Below are positions 1 through 8,275 of a DNA stretch of 64,000 nucleotides, one piece after another. How positions within the stretch are numbered: the stretch's first letter is position 1; each line of letters opens with the position of its first letter. The notes beneath the pieces are model-generated. The model was not told where the DNA came from and ran no database searches. It saw only the letters and a list, made by a program, of their open reading frames with translations. The stretch is from Pseudobythopirellula maris (GTDB lineage: Bacteria; Planctomycetota; Planctomycetia; Pirellulales; Lacipirellulaceae), in the NCBI RefSeq assembly GCF_007859945.1, contig NZ_SJPQ01000001.1, positions 558,001-622,000 of the forward strand. Reading direction: 5' to 3'. The translations under genes were made by a program, and so were the position numbers.

Positions 1-114
1 CAATTCCCGAAGGTTGGCCGCGATGATCTGCTTGCGCAGCCGGCTGAAGAGGCGCGCCTCGGTGTCCTCGCTCGGCGCCGCGGGGGCCACGCCCTCGGGG
101 GTTGTCGTGCTCAC
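1..114 (-). CDS. Start of a protein co-transcribed with an ABC ATPase (partial, probable ABC permease)
   Basis: Only the first 38 codons are in the window; the gene continues leftwards past position 1. It starts with GTG at 112-114. The start overlaps the stop of the upstream ABC ATPase gene by four bases (GTGA), which indicates translational coupling. The visible part is a polar, Pro/Ala/Glu-rich N-terminus followed by a basic amphipathic stretch (RLFSRLRKQIIAANLREL), with no membrane segment yet. An overlapping partner directly downstream of a NatA-like ATPase is usually the membrane permease of the same exporter. That is inference from context; the fragment alone does not show it. Confidence 0.6.
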   Translation of the reverse strand, partial: MSTTTPEGVAPAAPSEDTEARLFSRLRKQIIAANLREL

Positions 115-890
115 GGGGCGGCCGCCTCGGCGTCGGTCTCTGTCGGCTGCGACTCGGCCTCGGGGCGGTGGGCGCCGACCATGTCCAGGTACAGCCGCTC
201 CAGCGACCCGTCGGCGTCGCCCCCCGCCTGACGCATCTCGTCGAGCGTTCCCAGGAACAGCAGCTCGCCGCGGTTCATCACCCCGATGCGATCGGCGATC
301 TCCTCGGCGGCCGTGAGGGTGTGGGTCGACATGAACACGGTCGCCCCGCCTCGCGCCTGCTCGCGCATCAAGTCTTTCACCAAGCGGATGCTGTGCGGGT
401 CGAGGCCGACCATCGGCTCGTCGACGATCAGCACCCGCGGCGTGTGGATCAAAGCCGAGGCGAAAACCGTGCGTTGCTTCATGCCGTGCGAGTAACTCTC
501 GCACAGGTCGTCGACAAAGGGCTCTAGACCGAACCGCTCGACCTCGCGGCCGATCGCCGCCGCCGCCTCGTGCGGCGCCAGGCCGTGCATCTCGGCGACG
601 AACGTCAGGAACTCGCGGCCCGAGAGTTTGTCGTACAGATACGGTTCGTCGGGGACGTAGCCGATGAGCTGGGCCGCCCGCCGCGGGTCTTGGGCGACAT
701 CGAACCCTTCGACGAGCACCCGGCCGGCGCCGGCCCGTAGCAAGCCGACGAGCATCTTGATCGAGGTGGTCTTGCCTGCGCCGTTGTGGCCGAGTAGCGT
801 GAACAGCTCGCCGCTCTCGATGCGGAGCGATAGCGATCGGACGGCCTGTTTTGAGCCGTAATTCCTGCTGACCGCTTCGAACTCAATCAT
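111..890 (-). CDS. ABC transporter ATP-binding protein (ABC-2/NatA type)
   Basis: A 259-residue nucleotide-binding subunit that would power an ABC-2 type exporter at the inner membrane. Walker A GHNGAGKTT is near residue 34-42. A Q-loop region, a signature-like segment SHGMKQR and Walker B VLIVDEP followed by GLDPH and the switch histidine STHTL are all in order, so the ATPase should be active. The signature is the SxGxKQR form common in NatA/CcmA-like exporters rather than LSGGQ. The last 40 residues form a Glu/Ala-rich tail. The stop overlaps the start of the next gene by 4 bp. Substrate unknown. Confidence 0.93.
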   Translation of the reverse strand: MIEFEAVSRNYGSKQAVRSLSLRIESGELFTLLGHNGAGKTTSIKMLVGLLRAGAGRVLVEGFDVAQDPRRAAQLIGYVPDEPYLYDKLSGREFLTFVAEMHGLAPHEAAAAIGREVERFGLEPFVDDLCESYSHGMKQRTVFASALIHTPRVLIVDEPMVGLDPHSIRLVKDLMREQARGGATVFMSTHTLTAAEEIADRIGVMNRGELLFLGTLDEMRQAGGDADGSLERLYLDMVGAHRPEAESQPTETDAEAAAP

Positions 891-963
891 GCCTAAGCGC
901 CGGGGCTGCCGGGGGACCTGCTCCTGGGAAGACTGGCGACGCCAAGCCCTGAATCCAGTCGCT

Positions 964-1980
964 TCAGTTTACGCCCGACGGATGGGCAGCGGGAGAGTCG
1001 GCCTCAGTGCCGATCGGACGGAACCCCGCGCCGCCGCCGGCCTCCCACGTCGGTACAGAAGCAGTGCTCTCTTCGGCGGGACGCTCGGCCTGGTCGACTA
1101 CCGCGTAGCGGGCCAGTTCGAGCAGGTCGTGGGCGATCTGGTTCGAGCTCCGCTCGTCCATCCGCTCGAACATCAGCTTGGTGCTGACAAAGTAGGCGTG
1201 CTGTCTGAGGATCCGTCCATCGTCCGACACCCAGAGTTCCGCGCGGAGGCGGTTGTCGCTCGACACGCCCGCCGTTGGCGACGCGCGGTATTCGATTCGT
1301 CGGGCGTTAACCAAATCGCCGTGGTGGGTGATTCGCACCTGCTCCATCACCTCGGCCTCGATCATCTCGACGGGAGAACGCGGCGTGCCAAACGGGTTGT
1401 AGACCTCGCGCACCCACTTGCGCCCCACCGAGGCGTGGAGCAGCTTCGTGTCGGGTATCAGCTCTGTGGAGAGCACGCCATCTTCCGGCCAAGCAAACTC
1501 CATCTCCTTGGTGAACCCGCTGACGCGTGCTTTGACGACGAAAGTGCCTTTGTTCACGCGGCCGCTGAGCGTGACATGGTCGGGGATGTCGTTCACCTCA
1601 ATCTTGGCGTTGAACGACGAGAGCTTGCCAATCGAGTCGAGCATCGCCCGCGTCCGCATGGTGAGCGACACGCCTCCCAGGCTCTGCACGAGCCCCGCCA
1701 TCCAGGGAGGGGCGACTTGCGCAACCGGGATGTCCCGCAGACGCACGAGGCTGTGCACTTCCTTGGCGCCCAAGACGCCATCGACAGTCTGAGAGACGGC
1801 TTCGCCGCACTTTTTGCCGCCGAATTCAATCTCCCACGCCACTGGGCGGCTATCGTGCATGGCCAGCGTGGCGGGCGGCTCGCCGCGGTACATCTGCGGC
1901 AAGATCTTGGCGAACAGAAGCCAAGACATGCTGGCGGCCCAGGTCGTTAAGACCGCCGCGGTGAACAAACGATTTCCCAT
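964..1980 (-). CDS. Membrane-anchored hypothetical protein, planctomycete type
   Basis: A 338-residue protein with one N-terminal hydrophobic helix (about residues 6-25, after MGNR) that could be an uncleaved signal anchor. The rest is soluble, mixed alpha/beta, and predicted to lie outside the cytoplasm. I do not recognise a named family. Residues 45-300 look like a lipoprotein-localisation-type beta fold (alternating short strands, for example HVTLSGRVNKGTFVVKARVSG), but no motif proves it. The C-terminal 40 residues are low-complexity Glu/Ala/Gly/Pro. It lies 73 bp upstream of the ABC ATPase on the same strand and may be co-transcribed with it. Confidence 0.75.
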   Translation of the reverse strand: MGNRLFTAAVLTTWAASMSWLLFAKILPQMYRGEPPATLAMHDSRPVAWEIEFGGKKCGEAVSQTVDGVLGAKEVHSLVRLRDIPVAQVAPPWMAGLVQSLGGVSLTMRTRAMLDSIGKLSSFNAKIEVNDIPDHVTLSGRVNKGTFVVKARVSGFTKEMEFAWPEDGVLSTELIPDTKLLHASVGRKWVREVYNPFGTPRSPVEMIEAEVMEQVRITHHGDLVNARRIEYRASPTAGVSSDNRLRAELWVSDDGRILRQHAYFVSTKLMFERMDERSSNQIAHDLLELARYAVVDQAERPAEESTASVPTWEAGGGAGFRPIGTEADSPAAHPSGVN

Positions 1981-2504
1981 GGCTGGCTTCCGGGCCCCCT
2001 TAGGCGAGTCACGTCATAGACGGCTCGGCCAGACCCGGCGACGCGACGAACCGGCTTGCTGGACCAAGACGGCTACGGCACCTCGTAAGGGATCTCGCTC
2101 TGCGCCCTCCCCTTCATGTAGCTCTTCCGTAAGTCTAGCGATGCCATAGACCGCGTGCGAGCGGAACCCATAGGTTTGCGGTCAACAAGAACTTCTCAAC
2201 CGCTTTTGGAGAGCCTGATTCCGGCGGTTCCAGGCAGCGATACATGTTTTCAGGTCTGTTCTAAGCAGGAACGCCCCCGTCGCGAATTAACCCATTCAGG
2301 CCATGCGCGGAGGGGTTTGCGTAAAATCGGACAATTTATCCCCACCGAGTTATAGTACTTTAACATCAAATCGCACTGGTGTTATCGCTACCTTCGCGGG
2401 AACCAATATTGCTTCCCGGCCGTCTTCGGGTAGCTTGGTTCTGGCTTACCGGGCTTTAGCTGCGGAACAGTTAACAGGCCCCACGTGTCACAGGAGGTGT
2501 TGTC
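1981..2504. other. Intergenic region between divergent genes
   Basis: About 520 bp separate the hypothetical gene on the minus strand from the small zinc-ribbon gene on the plus strand, so both promoters should lie here. The stretch from about 2290 to 2390 is clearly AT-richer than its surroundings (TTATAGTACTTTAAC near 2350) and is the best promoter candidate for the plus-strand gene. No convincing ORF, RNA or repeat is visible. Confidence 0.4.
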
Positions 2505-2735
2505 ATGCCACGAGCGGTGTATTTCCTTAAGGAATGCCCTACATGCGGACGCAGTCTGCAGGTGCGCGTTGAGTACCTCGGCAAAAAGGTTGCCTGCCAA
2601 CATTGCAGCGCGACTTTCCGAGCGAACGAAGACGCGAACGACAAAATAGAAACCAACGACGACGCACTGCTTCGTCGCGCCGAGGAGCTCATTCGCACCG
2701 CTGAAGAGAGCGGTATTGGGCTGGGCGCTTGCTAA
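2505..2735 (+). CDS. Small zinc-ribbon protein (CxxC-x16-CxxC)
   Basis: A 76-residue protein. Residues 11-34 hold CPTC and CQHC spaced by 16 residues, the pattern of a zinc ribbon of the MJ0042/FmdB kind. The tail (residues 40-76) is an acidic amphipathic helix. A strong ribosome site AGGAGGT lies 6 nt upstream of ATG (CACAGGAGGTGTTGTCATG), which fixes the start. It stands alone on the plus strand and ends in the bidirectional terminator at 2851-2892. The function is unknown; it may bind nucleic acid or protein through the ribbon. Confidence 0.8.
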   Translation: MPRAVYFLKECPTCGRSLQVRVEYLGKKVACQHCSATFRANEDANDKIETNDDALLRRAEELIRTAEESGIGLGAC

Positions 2736-2850
2736 CCTTCTGAAGAACGGCCTCACCCAGGCGTCGGCTCGCAGAGGCACCACTCTTTAGCGGGCCGACA
2801 AGTAAGTAGCACGCGAGAGGTTCAATCCATTACGGTGTTCGAACCTCTAA

Positions 2851-2892
2851 AACGGCGGCCAGCCGAACTAATCAGCTAGCCGCCGTTTTTTT
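2851..2892. terminator. Bidirectional intrinsic terminator
   Basis: A perfect 9-bp stem, AACGGCGGC (2851-2859) with GCCGCCGTT (2879-2887), is followed on the plus strand by a run of T to 2892. On the minus strand it is followed by TTTTA. It lies immediately after the stop codon of aroA (minus) and about 115 bp after the zinc-ribbon gene (plus), so it can end both convergent transcripts. Confidence 0.85.
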
Positions 2893-4177
2893 ATTTGCCG
2901 CCGCAAGCGGTGGCGAGGTCTTCGAAGTAGCCCGGGTAGGTTTTGGCCGTGCAGCCCGGGTTGGCGACCCGCACGCCGGGGACCCGCAGCCCGACCAACG
3001 CCAAGCTCATCGCCATGCGGTGGTCGTCGTAGGTCTCGATCTCGGCGCCGTGCAACTCTCGCGGCGTGATCTTCAAGCCATCGTCGAACTCGTCGACCTT
3101 GGCTCCCAGCTTGCGCAGCTCGGTCGCCAGGTCACCAATGCGATCGGTTTCTTTGTGGCGGTTGTGGGCGACGCCGCGGATCTCCGTGGGCCCCTGGGCG
3201 AAGAGCGCCACCGCGGCGAGCGTTTGCACGGTGTCGCTGATGGCGTTCATGTCGAGCTTGGCGCCGCGTAGCTCGCCGCCGCTGACTATCGTGGCCCCAG
3301 GATGGTAAGCGACGTCGCAGCCCATTTTTTGCAGGCACTCGACGAAGGCGACGTCGCCTTGCAACGAGTCACGTGTGAGCCCTTCGACAGCCACCTCGCC
3401 GCCGGTGATCGCCGCCAACGCCCAGAAGTAGCTGGCGGCCGAGGCGTCTGGTTCGATGTCGTACATAGCCGCCCGGTAAGACACCGCCGCTGGCGCCAAG
3501 AACGTTTGCGACTCCTCCGCCACCTCGACTTCCACGCCGAAGGCGCTCATCACGGCCGTTGTCATCGCTACGTAAGGCTTGGAGACGAGCTCGCCCTCGA
3601 CGGCGAGCGTGGTCTCCGCAGCGGCACAAGGAGCGGCCATCAGCAACCCGCTGAGAAACTGGCTCGAGATGTCGCCCCGCACCGCGGCCTTGCCGCCCGG
3701 CAGCCCCTTGGCCTTCACCCAGACCGGCGGGCAACCGTTGTTTTGCTCGCAGCTGACATCGGCGCCGAGTGCGTTGAGCGCGTCGACCAAGTCTTGGATC
3801 GGTCGTTCCTGCATCCGCTGCGTGCCGTCGAGCCGGTATTCACCCCGTCCGAGCGTGAGCATCGCGGTAAGAAACCGCACCGTCGTGCCGCTGTTGCCGA
3901 TGTAGAGGTCGGTCTCGAGCGCCGGCACGGCGCCCGCACAGCCGTTGACCACCAGTTCGGTCCCGCCGCGTCGCTCGGAGACGCCAACGCCGATCGCGTT
4001 GAGCGAGTCGATCATCACCCGGGTGTCGTCGCTCACCAGAGCGCCGCTGAGGGTCGATACGCCGTCGGCGAGAGCCGCGCAGACGAGGGCCCGGTTGGTG
4101 ATGCTTTTCGACCCCGGCGGCCGAACGCGGGCCTTCACGGGGCCTTCGACGGGCTGGATCTCGATCGCTTCAGTCAT
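2891..4177 (-). CDS. aroA: 3-phosphoshikimate 1-carboxyvinyltransferase (EPSP synthase)
   Basis: A 428-residue enzyme of the shikimate pathway that transfers the enolpyruvyl group of PEP to shikimate-3-phosphate in the cytoplasm. Family hallmarks are present in order: PPGSKSITNRAL near residue 20 (S3P/PEP binding Lys-Ser), GNSGTTVRFL near residue 95 (the PEP/glyphosate loop), QERPIQDLVDAL, SSQFLSGLLMAAP, DIEPDASAASYF near residue 240, KETDRI near residue 345, and DDHRMAMSLAL near residue 385. Length and motif order match complete family members. It is a single gene ending in the terminator at 2851-2892. Confidence 0.97.
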   Translation of the reverse strand: MTEAIEIQPVEGPVKARVRPPGSKSITNRALVCAALADGVSTLSGALVSDDTRVMIDSLNAIGVGVSERRGGTELVVNGCAGAVPALETDLYIGNSGTTVRFLTAMLTLGRGEYRLDGTQRMQERPIQDLVDALNALGADVSCEQNNGCPPVWVKAKGLPGGKAAVRGDISSQFLSGLLMAAPCAAAETTLAVEGELVSKPYVAMTTAVMSAFGVEVEVAEESQTFLAPAAVSYRAAMYDIEPDASAASYFWALAAITGGEVAVEGLTRDSLQGDVAFVECLQKMGCDVAYHPGATIVSGGELRGAKLDMNAISDTVQTLAAVALFAQGPTEIRGVAHNRHKETDRIGDLATELRKLGAKVDEFDDGLKITPRELHGAEIETYDDHRMAMSLALVGLRVPGVRVANPGCTAKTYPGYFEDLATACGGK

Positions 4178-4290
4178 GCCATCTGGCGCCAGAAACCGGC
4201 GGCCGGGGTGCGGGGAAACGTCACAAGGGGGAGGGCCACCATCGCGGACCGAGCGCCCGCTGGCAAGCCGACATCGACCGCAGTGAGCGA

Positions 4291-5172
4291 TTAACGGGCC
4301 GATTCAAGCGCCGATTCGGCGGCGGCGGCCGGCGGCTTCTCGGCCGCCTTTTTGGGTGTGAGCACCAGCCGCACCGGCGTGCCGAGCGGCGGGATCTTCT
4401 CCGTGGCGGCCTCGAACAGCAGGCCTTCGTTCGCCTGGGTGCTTTCGACCGGCACGTCAAGCATCGCGGTGCCGAAATTCGACACACAGATCATATCGCC
4501 CGACTCGGCCAGGTAGTGCTGCTTGCCGGTATCCTCGTCGGTCCAAAAGCCGCTACCAGCGAAAACGAACGGCAGCTTCATCGGCTGGCGGTCTTTGACG
4601 CCGCGAACCCACTGCTGGGCGGTGGTTCGCTCGATCTCTCCGTTGGGGCCGCGCCACTCGACACGAACGAGAATCTCGTCGCCCTTGGGGGGGACGTACT
4701 TGGGCTGAAAACGGACCGGCGAGCCCGGCTCGGCGCCGACAGCCAGCAGCGCGGTGTGGATCAGGAACGCGGGCGAATTGACGGCGACGACCGACTCGTG
4801 CTCCTTCGATTCCCGTGGGCAAGCGAACATCTCGAGGAATCCCTCCCGCAGGCAGACCACGCCGCCGACATAGACCGTCGACCTCGCGGCGTCGACCCAA
4901 ACCTCGTCGTTGGGGGCCAATCGGCGGGCGCCGGGCGGCGGGTCGAGCGGCTTGAAGACGGCGGGCTCCGACGCCGAGGGAGCTGGCTCGGGGAGCGAAC
5001 CTGGCAGCGGGCTCACCAACGGCCCCTCTGCTTCAGATGCGGTTTGGGCCCCGGCGACGCCGCTCGCCGCGATAAGCGATAAAACGAAGGCCGCTCTGCC
5101 GAAAGCGTAAAGCAGAAACCTCTTCTCGCATCTAGGACATGCGCCGCCCACGGGATAGACTGTCGCGATCAA
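4291..5172 (-). CDS. YdjY-domain exported protein
   Basis: A 293-residue exported protein. The N-terminus has a basic region (CEKRF) and a hydrophobic segment (FVLSLIAASGVAGAQ) that looks like a signal peptide cut near residue 43. A Pro/Ser-rich linker follows to about residue 85. The main domain (about 90-265) matches the YdjY-type domain common in planctomycetes: VGGVVCLREGFLEMFACPRESKEHESVVA followed by a Val/Phe-rich beta core. Biochemical function is not established for the family. The longest frame starts with TTG; a GTG at 5151 is an equally possible start and keeps the signal peptide. Confidence 0.8.
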   Translation of the reverse strand: MIATVYPVGGACPRCEKRFLLYAFGRAAFVLSLIAASGVAGAQTASEAEGPLVSPLPGSLPEPAPSASEPAVFKPLDPPPGARRLAPNDEVWVDAARSTVYVGGVVCLREGFLEMFACPRESKEHESVVAVNSPAFLIHTALLAVGAEPGSPVRFQPKYVPPKGDEILVRVEWRGPNGEIERTTAQQWVRGVKDRQPMKLPFVFAGSGFWTDEDTGKQHYLAESGDMICVSNFGTAMLDVPVESTQANEGLLFEAATEKIPPLGTPVRLVLTPKKAAEKPPAAAAESALESAR

Positions 5173-5375
5173 GGCCGGCCTCTTGGAAGGTTGAGTCGTT
5201 CGAAGCGATCAGGGCGGGTTAAGTGCGTGGCAATGGTGGCGGATCGCCCCGTCCGTCGGCATTGCTCGGCCCTGGACTTGTAATCTAGCGTCTCGGCCCG
5301 CAGGGGGTCTACGGCGCACGCACCGCCGGTCGACAGCATCAGTAGTTTCACTTTGCGGAGCCGAGAAGGATCGCG

Positions 5376-7229
5376 ATGGCAACGGTAGATACGCACCCGC
5401 AAGACAGCCTCACCAAGCCCGCCAGCGCCAGCGAGGGGCTCCGCTCCTTGCCGGCGGCCGAATTGTGGTCGCCCGCCGCTCAGGCCGACGCCCGTGAGGG
5501 AGCGGCTTGGTTGGGGTACCTGGCCCAACGCAATCCCACGCACCCGGGATGCGGCTGGCTCGCCCCCGCTGCGGCGGCCGACGCGATCGCAGCGCTCGCC
5601 TGGGGCGCCTCGCCCGACACGGCCGAGTGGCTCGCGCAGCTAGGCTCGGCACTCGCCGCCAACAAAACCCCGCGTCGGCTCGAAGCGTGCCTGCTGGAGG
5701 AACTCAGCAGCCCCGTTTCCGATAGCCCCGCTCCAGACAGCCTGACGGTCGACTTCGCCCTGCGTTCGGTCGCTTGGGCCGCGGCTTTGCCGGCGCTCGC
5801 CTCGCGAGTCGACGCCGACGCGTGGTGGTCGCTGTGCGATCGGCTGATGGCGATCGTCGGCCAGGCCGAGCAAATATCTCCTGGCGAAGACCCGGAGCCA
5901 AGCGAGGCGATCGCCCAACAACTGCTGGCCGGAGAACTGCCGCTCACGCTCGCGGCGCAGCTGCCCGAACTCCGTCCGCTCAAGCGGCTCCGTCCGCTGG
6001 CCAAAACCAACCTTTCGGAAGGCCTCACTGGCCTGACCGACGGCGAGGGGCTGCTTCAGGGGGGATTCCTCGAGCACACGCCGCTGCTGCTGGGTTGCTG
6101 GACCCGATGCGGCCTGATAGGCGAGTCCGCGGACAAGCGAGCTTGGTCGTCGGGCGCCGACACGCAGTACGGCTGGCTCGTGCGGCAAACGCTGCGGCTG
6201 GTGGGCGGCAAGGGCCGCTTCCCGTTTGCCGACGCCCCCGTGAAAGGAACGCTGGCGCTCTTCGATGCCGCGCTCGACTTGGCGGGCGACGAGTCGGACC
6301 TCGCCGCCGCCCAGCGGCGGCTCCCGAAAGTGCAGCAAGCCGCCAAACGCAAGCTGAGCGCCAGCCTGCTGCCCGAGCCGTCGAACCACTCCGAGTGGGC
6401 CCACGTGGCGGTGCTCGCCGCCGGCTGGGACGCCGCGGCGCCACGGCTGACGGTCGACTACGCCCAGAACGTCCGGATGGAGTTCGTCTGCGAGGGTAAG
6501 CGGCTGCTGAGCGGCGAGTGGCCGCTCGCCGCCTCGCTCGAAGGCCAGCCGGTCGAACCCGACGGCGACTGGGCCGAGCAGTGCTGGTTCAGCGACGAGG
6601 ACTGCGACTACCTCGAGCTGACGCTCGATCTGGTGGGGGGAGGCAAGATCGAACGGCAGTTCTTCTTGTCGCGTGAGGACGGCGTCGCCTACCTGTCCGA
6701 GATCTTGATGACCGAAGGCGAGGGCGCCAAGGCGATGCGGATCGAGAACCGTTTGCCGCTCGGCCCCGGTGTCGCTTTCAGCGCAGAAGAAGAGACCCGC
6801 GACGGCTGGCTCACGGTCAAGGGCAAGCCGGCCGCCGGCGTGCTGCCGCTCGCCCTGCCCGAGTGGCGCGCCGACCCGCGCTGCGGCGAGCTCAATCAGC
6901 AAGACGAGCGACTCGTCGGCGTGATCGAGCGGATCGGACGCAACCTCGTCAACCCGCTCTGGATCGACCTCTCGCCCAAGCGGTTCAAGAAGCAGCGCAC
7001 CTGGCGCCAGCTCACCGTGGCGCAGTCGCTCGAAAGGGTAGACCACGACACGGCGGTCGCTTTCCGCGCCCAGGCCGGCAAGGAGCAGTGGGTCGTCTAC
7101 CGCTCGCTCGACCCGCCCGCCAACCGCACGTTCATTGGTCACAACCTCGCGAGCGAAGGCCTCATCGGAAAGTTCCTCGCTTCGGGCGAGATCGATGAGT
7201 ACTTCGAGATCGACGGGGACGAAGACTAA
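5376..7229 (+). CDS. Conserved hypothetical protein, 617 residues
   Basis: A soluble-looking protein without a signal peptide or membrane helix. The N-terminal half (to about residue 330) is Ala/Leu-rich and helical. The C-terminal half (about 340-600) is beta-rich and carries Trp/Asp-rich strands (WAEQCWFSDEDCDYLELTLDL). This combination of an alpha toroid followed by a beta sandwich resembles the layout of heparinase II/III-like polysaccharide lyases, but I see no lyase active-site motif and will not assign an activity. ATG at 5376 follows a GGAG-type site about 18 nt away (gagaaGGAtcgcg). It is followed by the YggS-type gene on the same strand. Confidence 0.72.
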   Translation: MATVDTHPQDSLTKPASASEGLRSLPAAELWSPAAQADAREGAAWLGYLAQRNPTHPGCGWLAPAAAADAIAALAWGASPDTAEWLAQLGSALAANKTPRRLEACLLEELSSPVSDSPAPDSLTVDFALRSVAWAAALPALASRVDADAWWSLCDRLMAIVGQAEQISPGEDPEPSEAIAQQLLAGELPLTLAAQLPELRPLKRLRPLAKTNLSEGLTGLTDGEGLLQGGFLEHTPLLLGCWTRCGLIGESADKRAWSSGADTQYGWLVRQTLRLVGGKGRFPFADAPVKGTLALFDAALDLAGDESDLAAAQRRLPKVQQAAKRKLSASLLPEPSNHSEWAHVAVLAAGWDAAAPRLTVDYAQNVRMEFVCEGKRLLSGEWPLAASLEGQPVEPDGDWAEQCWFSDEDCDYLELTLDLVGGGKIERQFFLSREDGVAYLSEILMTEGEGAKAMRIENRLPLGPGVAFSAEEETRDGWLTVKGKPAAGVLPLALPEWRADPRCGELNQQDERLVGVIERIGRNLVNPLWIDLSPKRFKKQRTWRQLTVAQSLERVDHDTAVAFRAQAGKEQWVVYRSLDPPANRTFIGHNLASEGLIGKFLASGEIDEYFEIDGDED

Positions 7230-7348
7230 CTCCCAAGCCTCTGGGGGGAGGGCCAGAGCGGGGGCGCGCCGGGTACTCGCTTCCCGCTCCCACCCCCACT
7301 CTTCCTAAGTGAATGGCTCCCCCAAGGGGGGAGGGGACAATCGCGCAC

Positions 7349-8059
7349 ATGCCTCCGCTCGCCGACACCGTCCGACGCAATCTCGAGAGCGTTGAGTCCC
7401 GTATCGCCGGCGCCGCGACCAAGGCGGGGCGCGACCCTAGCGACATCACGCTCGTCGGCGTGGCCAAGTACGTCGACGCCGCGGCGACCGCCGCGCTCGT
7501 CGAGGCGGGCTGCTCCGTCATCGGCGAGAGCCGGCCGCAACAGCTCTGGTCCAAGGCCGAGGCGCCCGAGTTGGCCGGCAAGCCGATCGAGTGGCGATTG
7601 ATCGGGCACCTGCAGCGCAACAAAATCGACCGCACGCTGCCGATCGCTCGCGAGATCCAAAGCGTCGACAGCGAGCGGCTGCTCCGCGCGATCGACGCCT
7701 CGGCCGCCAAGCAGGGGCTCACCGCCCGGGTGCTGCTCGAGGCCAACTGCTCAGGCGACGCCGAAAAGCATGGGTTTTCCAGCGAGGAGCTCAAGCGGCT
7801 GCTGCCGGAACTGCCGATGCTCAAGAGCGTCGAAGTCTGCGGGCTGATGACCATGGCCGCCCGCGAGGGGGGCCCCACGGTCGCCCGCCAAAACTTCGCC
7901 GCTCTCAGGGAACTGCGCGACACGCTGCGAGCCGAGGCGCCGCCTGGACTCACGCTCGACGAGCTGTCGATGGGCATGTCGGGCGACTTCGAAGAGGCGA
8001 TCCTCGAGGGCGCCACGAGCGTCCGCGTCGGCTCGGCCCTCTGGTCTAGAATCGAATAG
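7349..8059 (+). CDS. YggS/PLPBP-family pyridoxal-phosphate-binding protein
   Basis: A protein of about 236 residues of the PLP homeostasis family: a single TIM-barrel with no known catalytic reaction, buffering PLP in the cytoplasm. The PLP lysine is in LVGVAKYVD near residue 28. IGESRPQQLWSKAE corresponds to the usual GENYVQE segment, and IGHLQRNK, VDSERLL, CGLMTMA and LSMGMSGDFEEAI with VRVGSALW (phosphate-binding end) all follow the family order. An upstream ATG at 7313 would add 12 residues. I prefer 7349 because family members begin just before this point and a purine-rich site (GGGGGGAGGGG) lies about 13 nt upstream. Confidence 0.9.
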   Translation: MPPLADTVRRNLESVESRIAGAATKAGRDPSDITLVGVAKYVDAAATAALVEAGCSVIGESRPQQLWSKAEAPELAGKPIEWRLIGHLQRNKIDRTLPIAREIQSVDSERLLRAIDASAAKQGLTARVLLEANCSGDAEKHGFSSEELKRLLPELPMLKSVEVCGLMTMAAREGGPTVARQNFAALRELRDTLRAEAPPGLTLDELSMGMSGDFEEAILEGATSVRVGSALWSRIE

Positions 8060-8268
8060 AACCACGAAGGAACGACGGAACGACGGAACGAAGAAAGCCG
8101 ACCACGAATACGCGCAAGTACGCGCGAATTGAAGCGAATCGAGGAAAGAAAGATCCCCGCTTATTCGCGCGTATTCGTGGGCTGTCTCCCCGTCCTTTGT
8201 GCTCTTCACGCCTTCGTGGTTCAATAGCTTCTTACTCCCTTCTTAGTTCCGTCGTTCCTTCGTGGTTC
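8059..8268. repeat. Intergenic inverted repeat, 23-bp perfect arms
   Basis: GAACCACGAAGGAACGACGG... at 8059-8081 is exactly complementary to the segment at 8246-8268. Inside lie further related pieces: ACCACGAATACGCGC near 8101 is matched by GCGCGTATTCGTGG near 8166, and a second CTTCGTGGTTCAAT occurs near 8212. The whole 217-bp gap between the YggS gene and ispG is therefore a nested palindromic repeat that could form a large cruciform or RNA hairpin. It may be a mobile or terminator-like repeat; no gene is visible in it. Confidence 0.8.
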
Positions 8269-8275
8269 AATTCCC

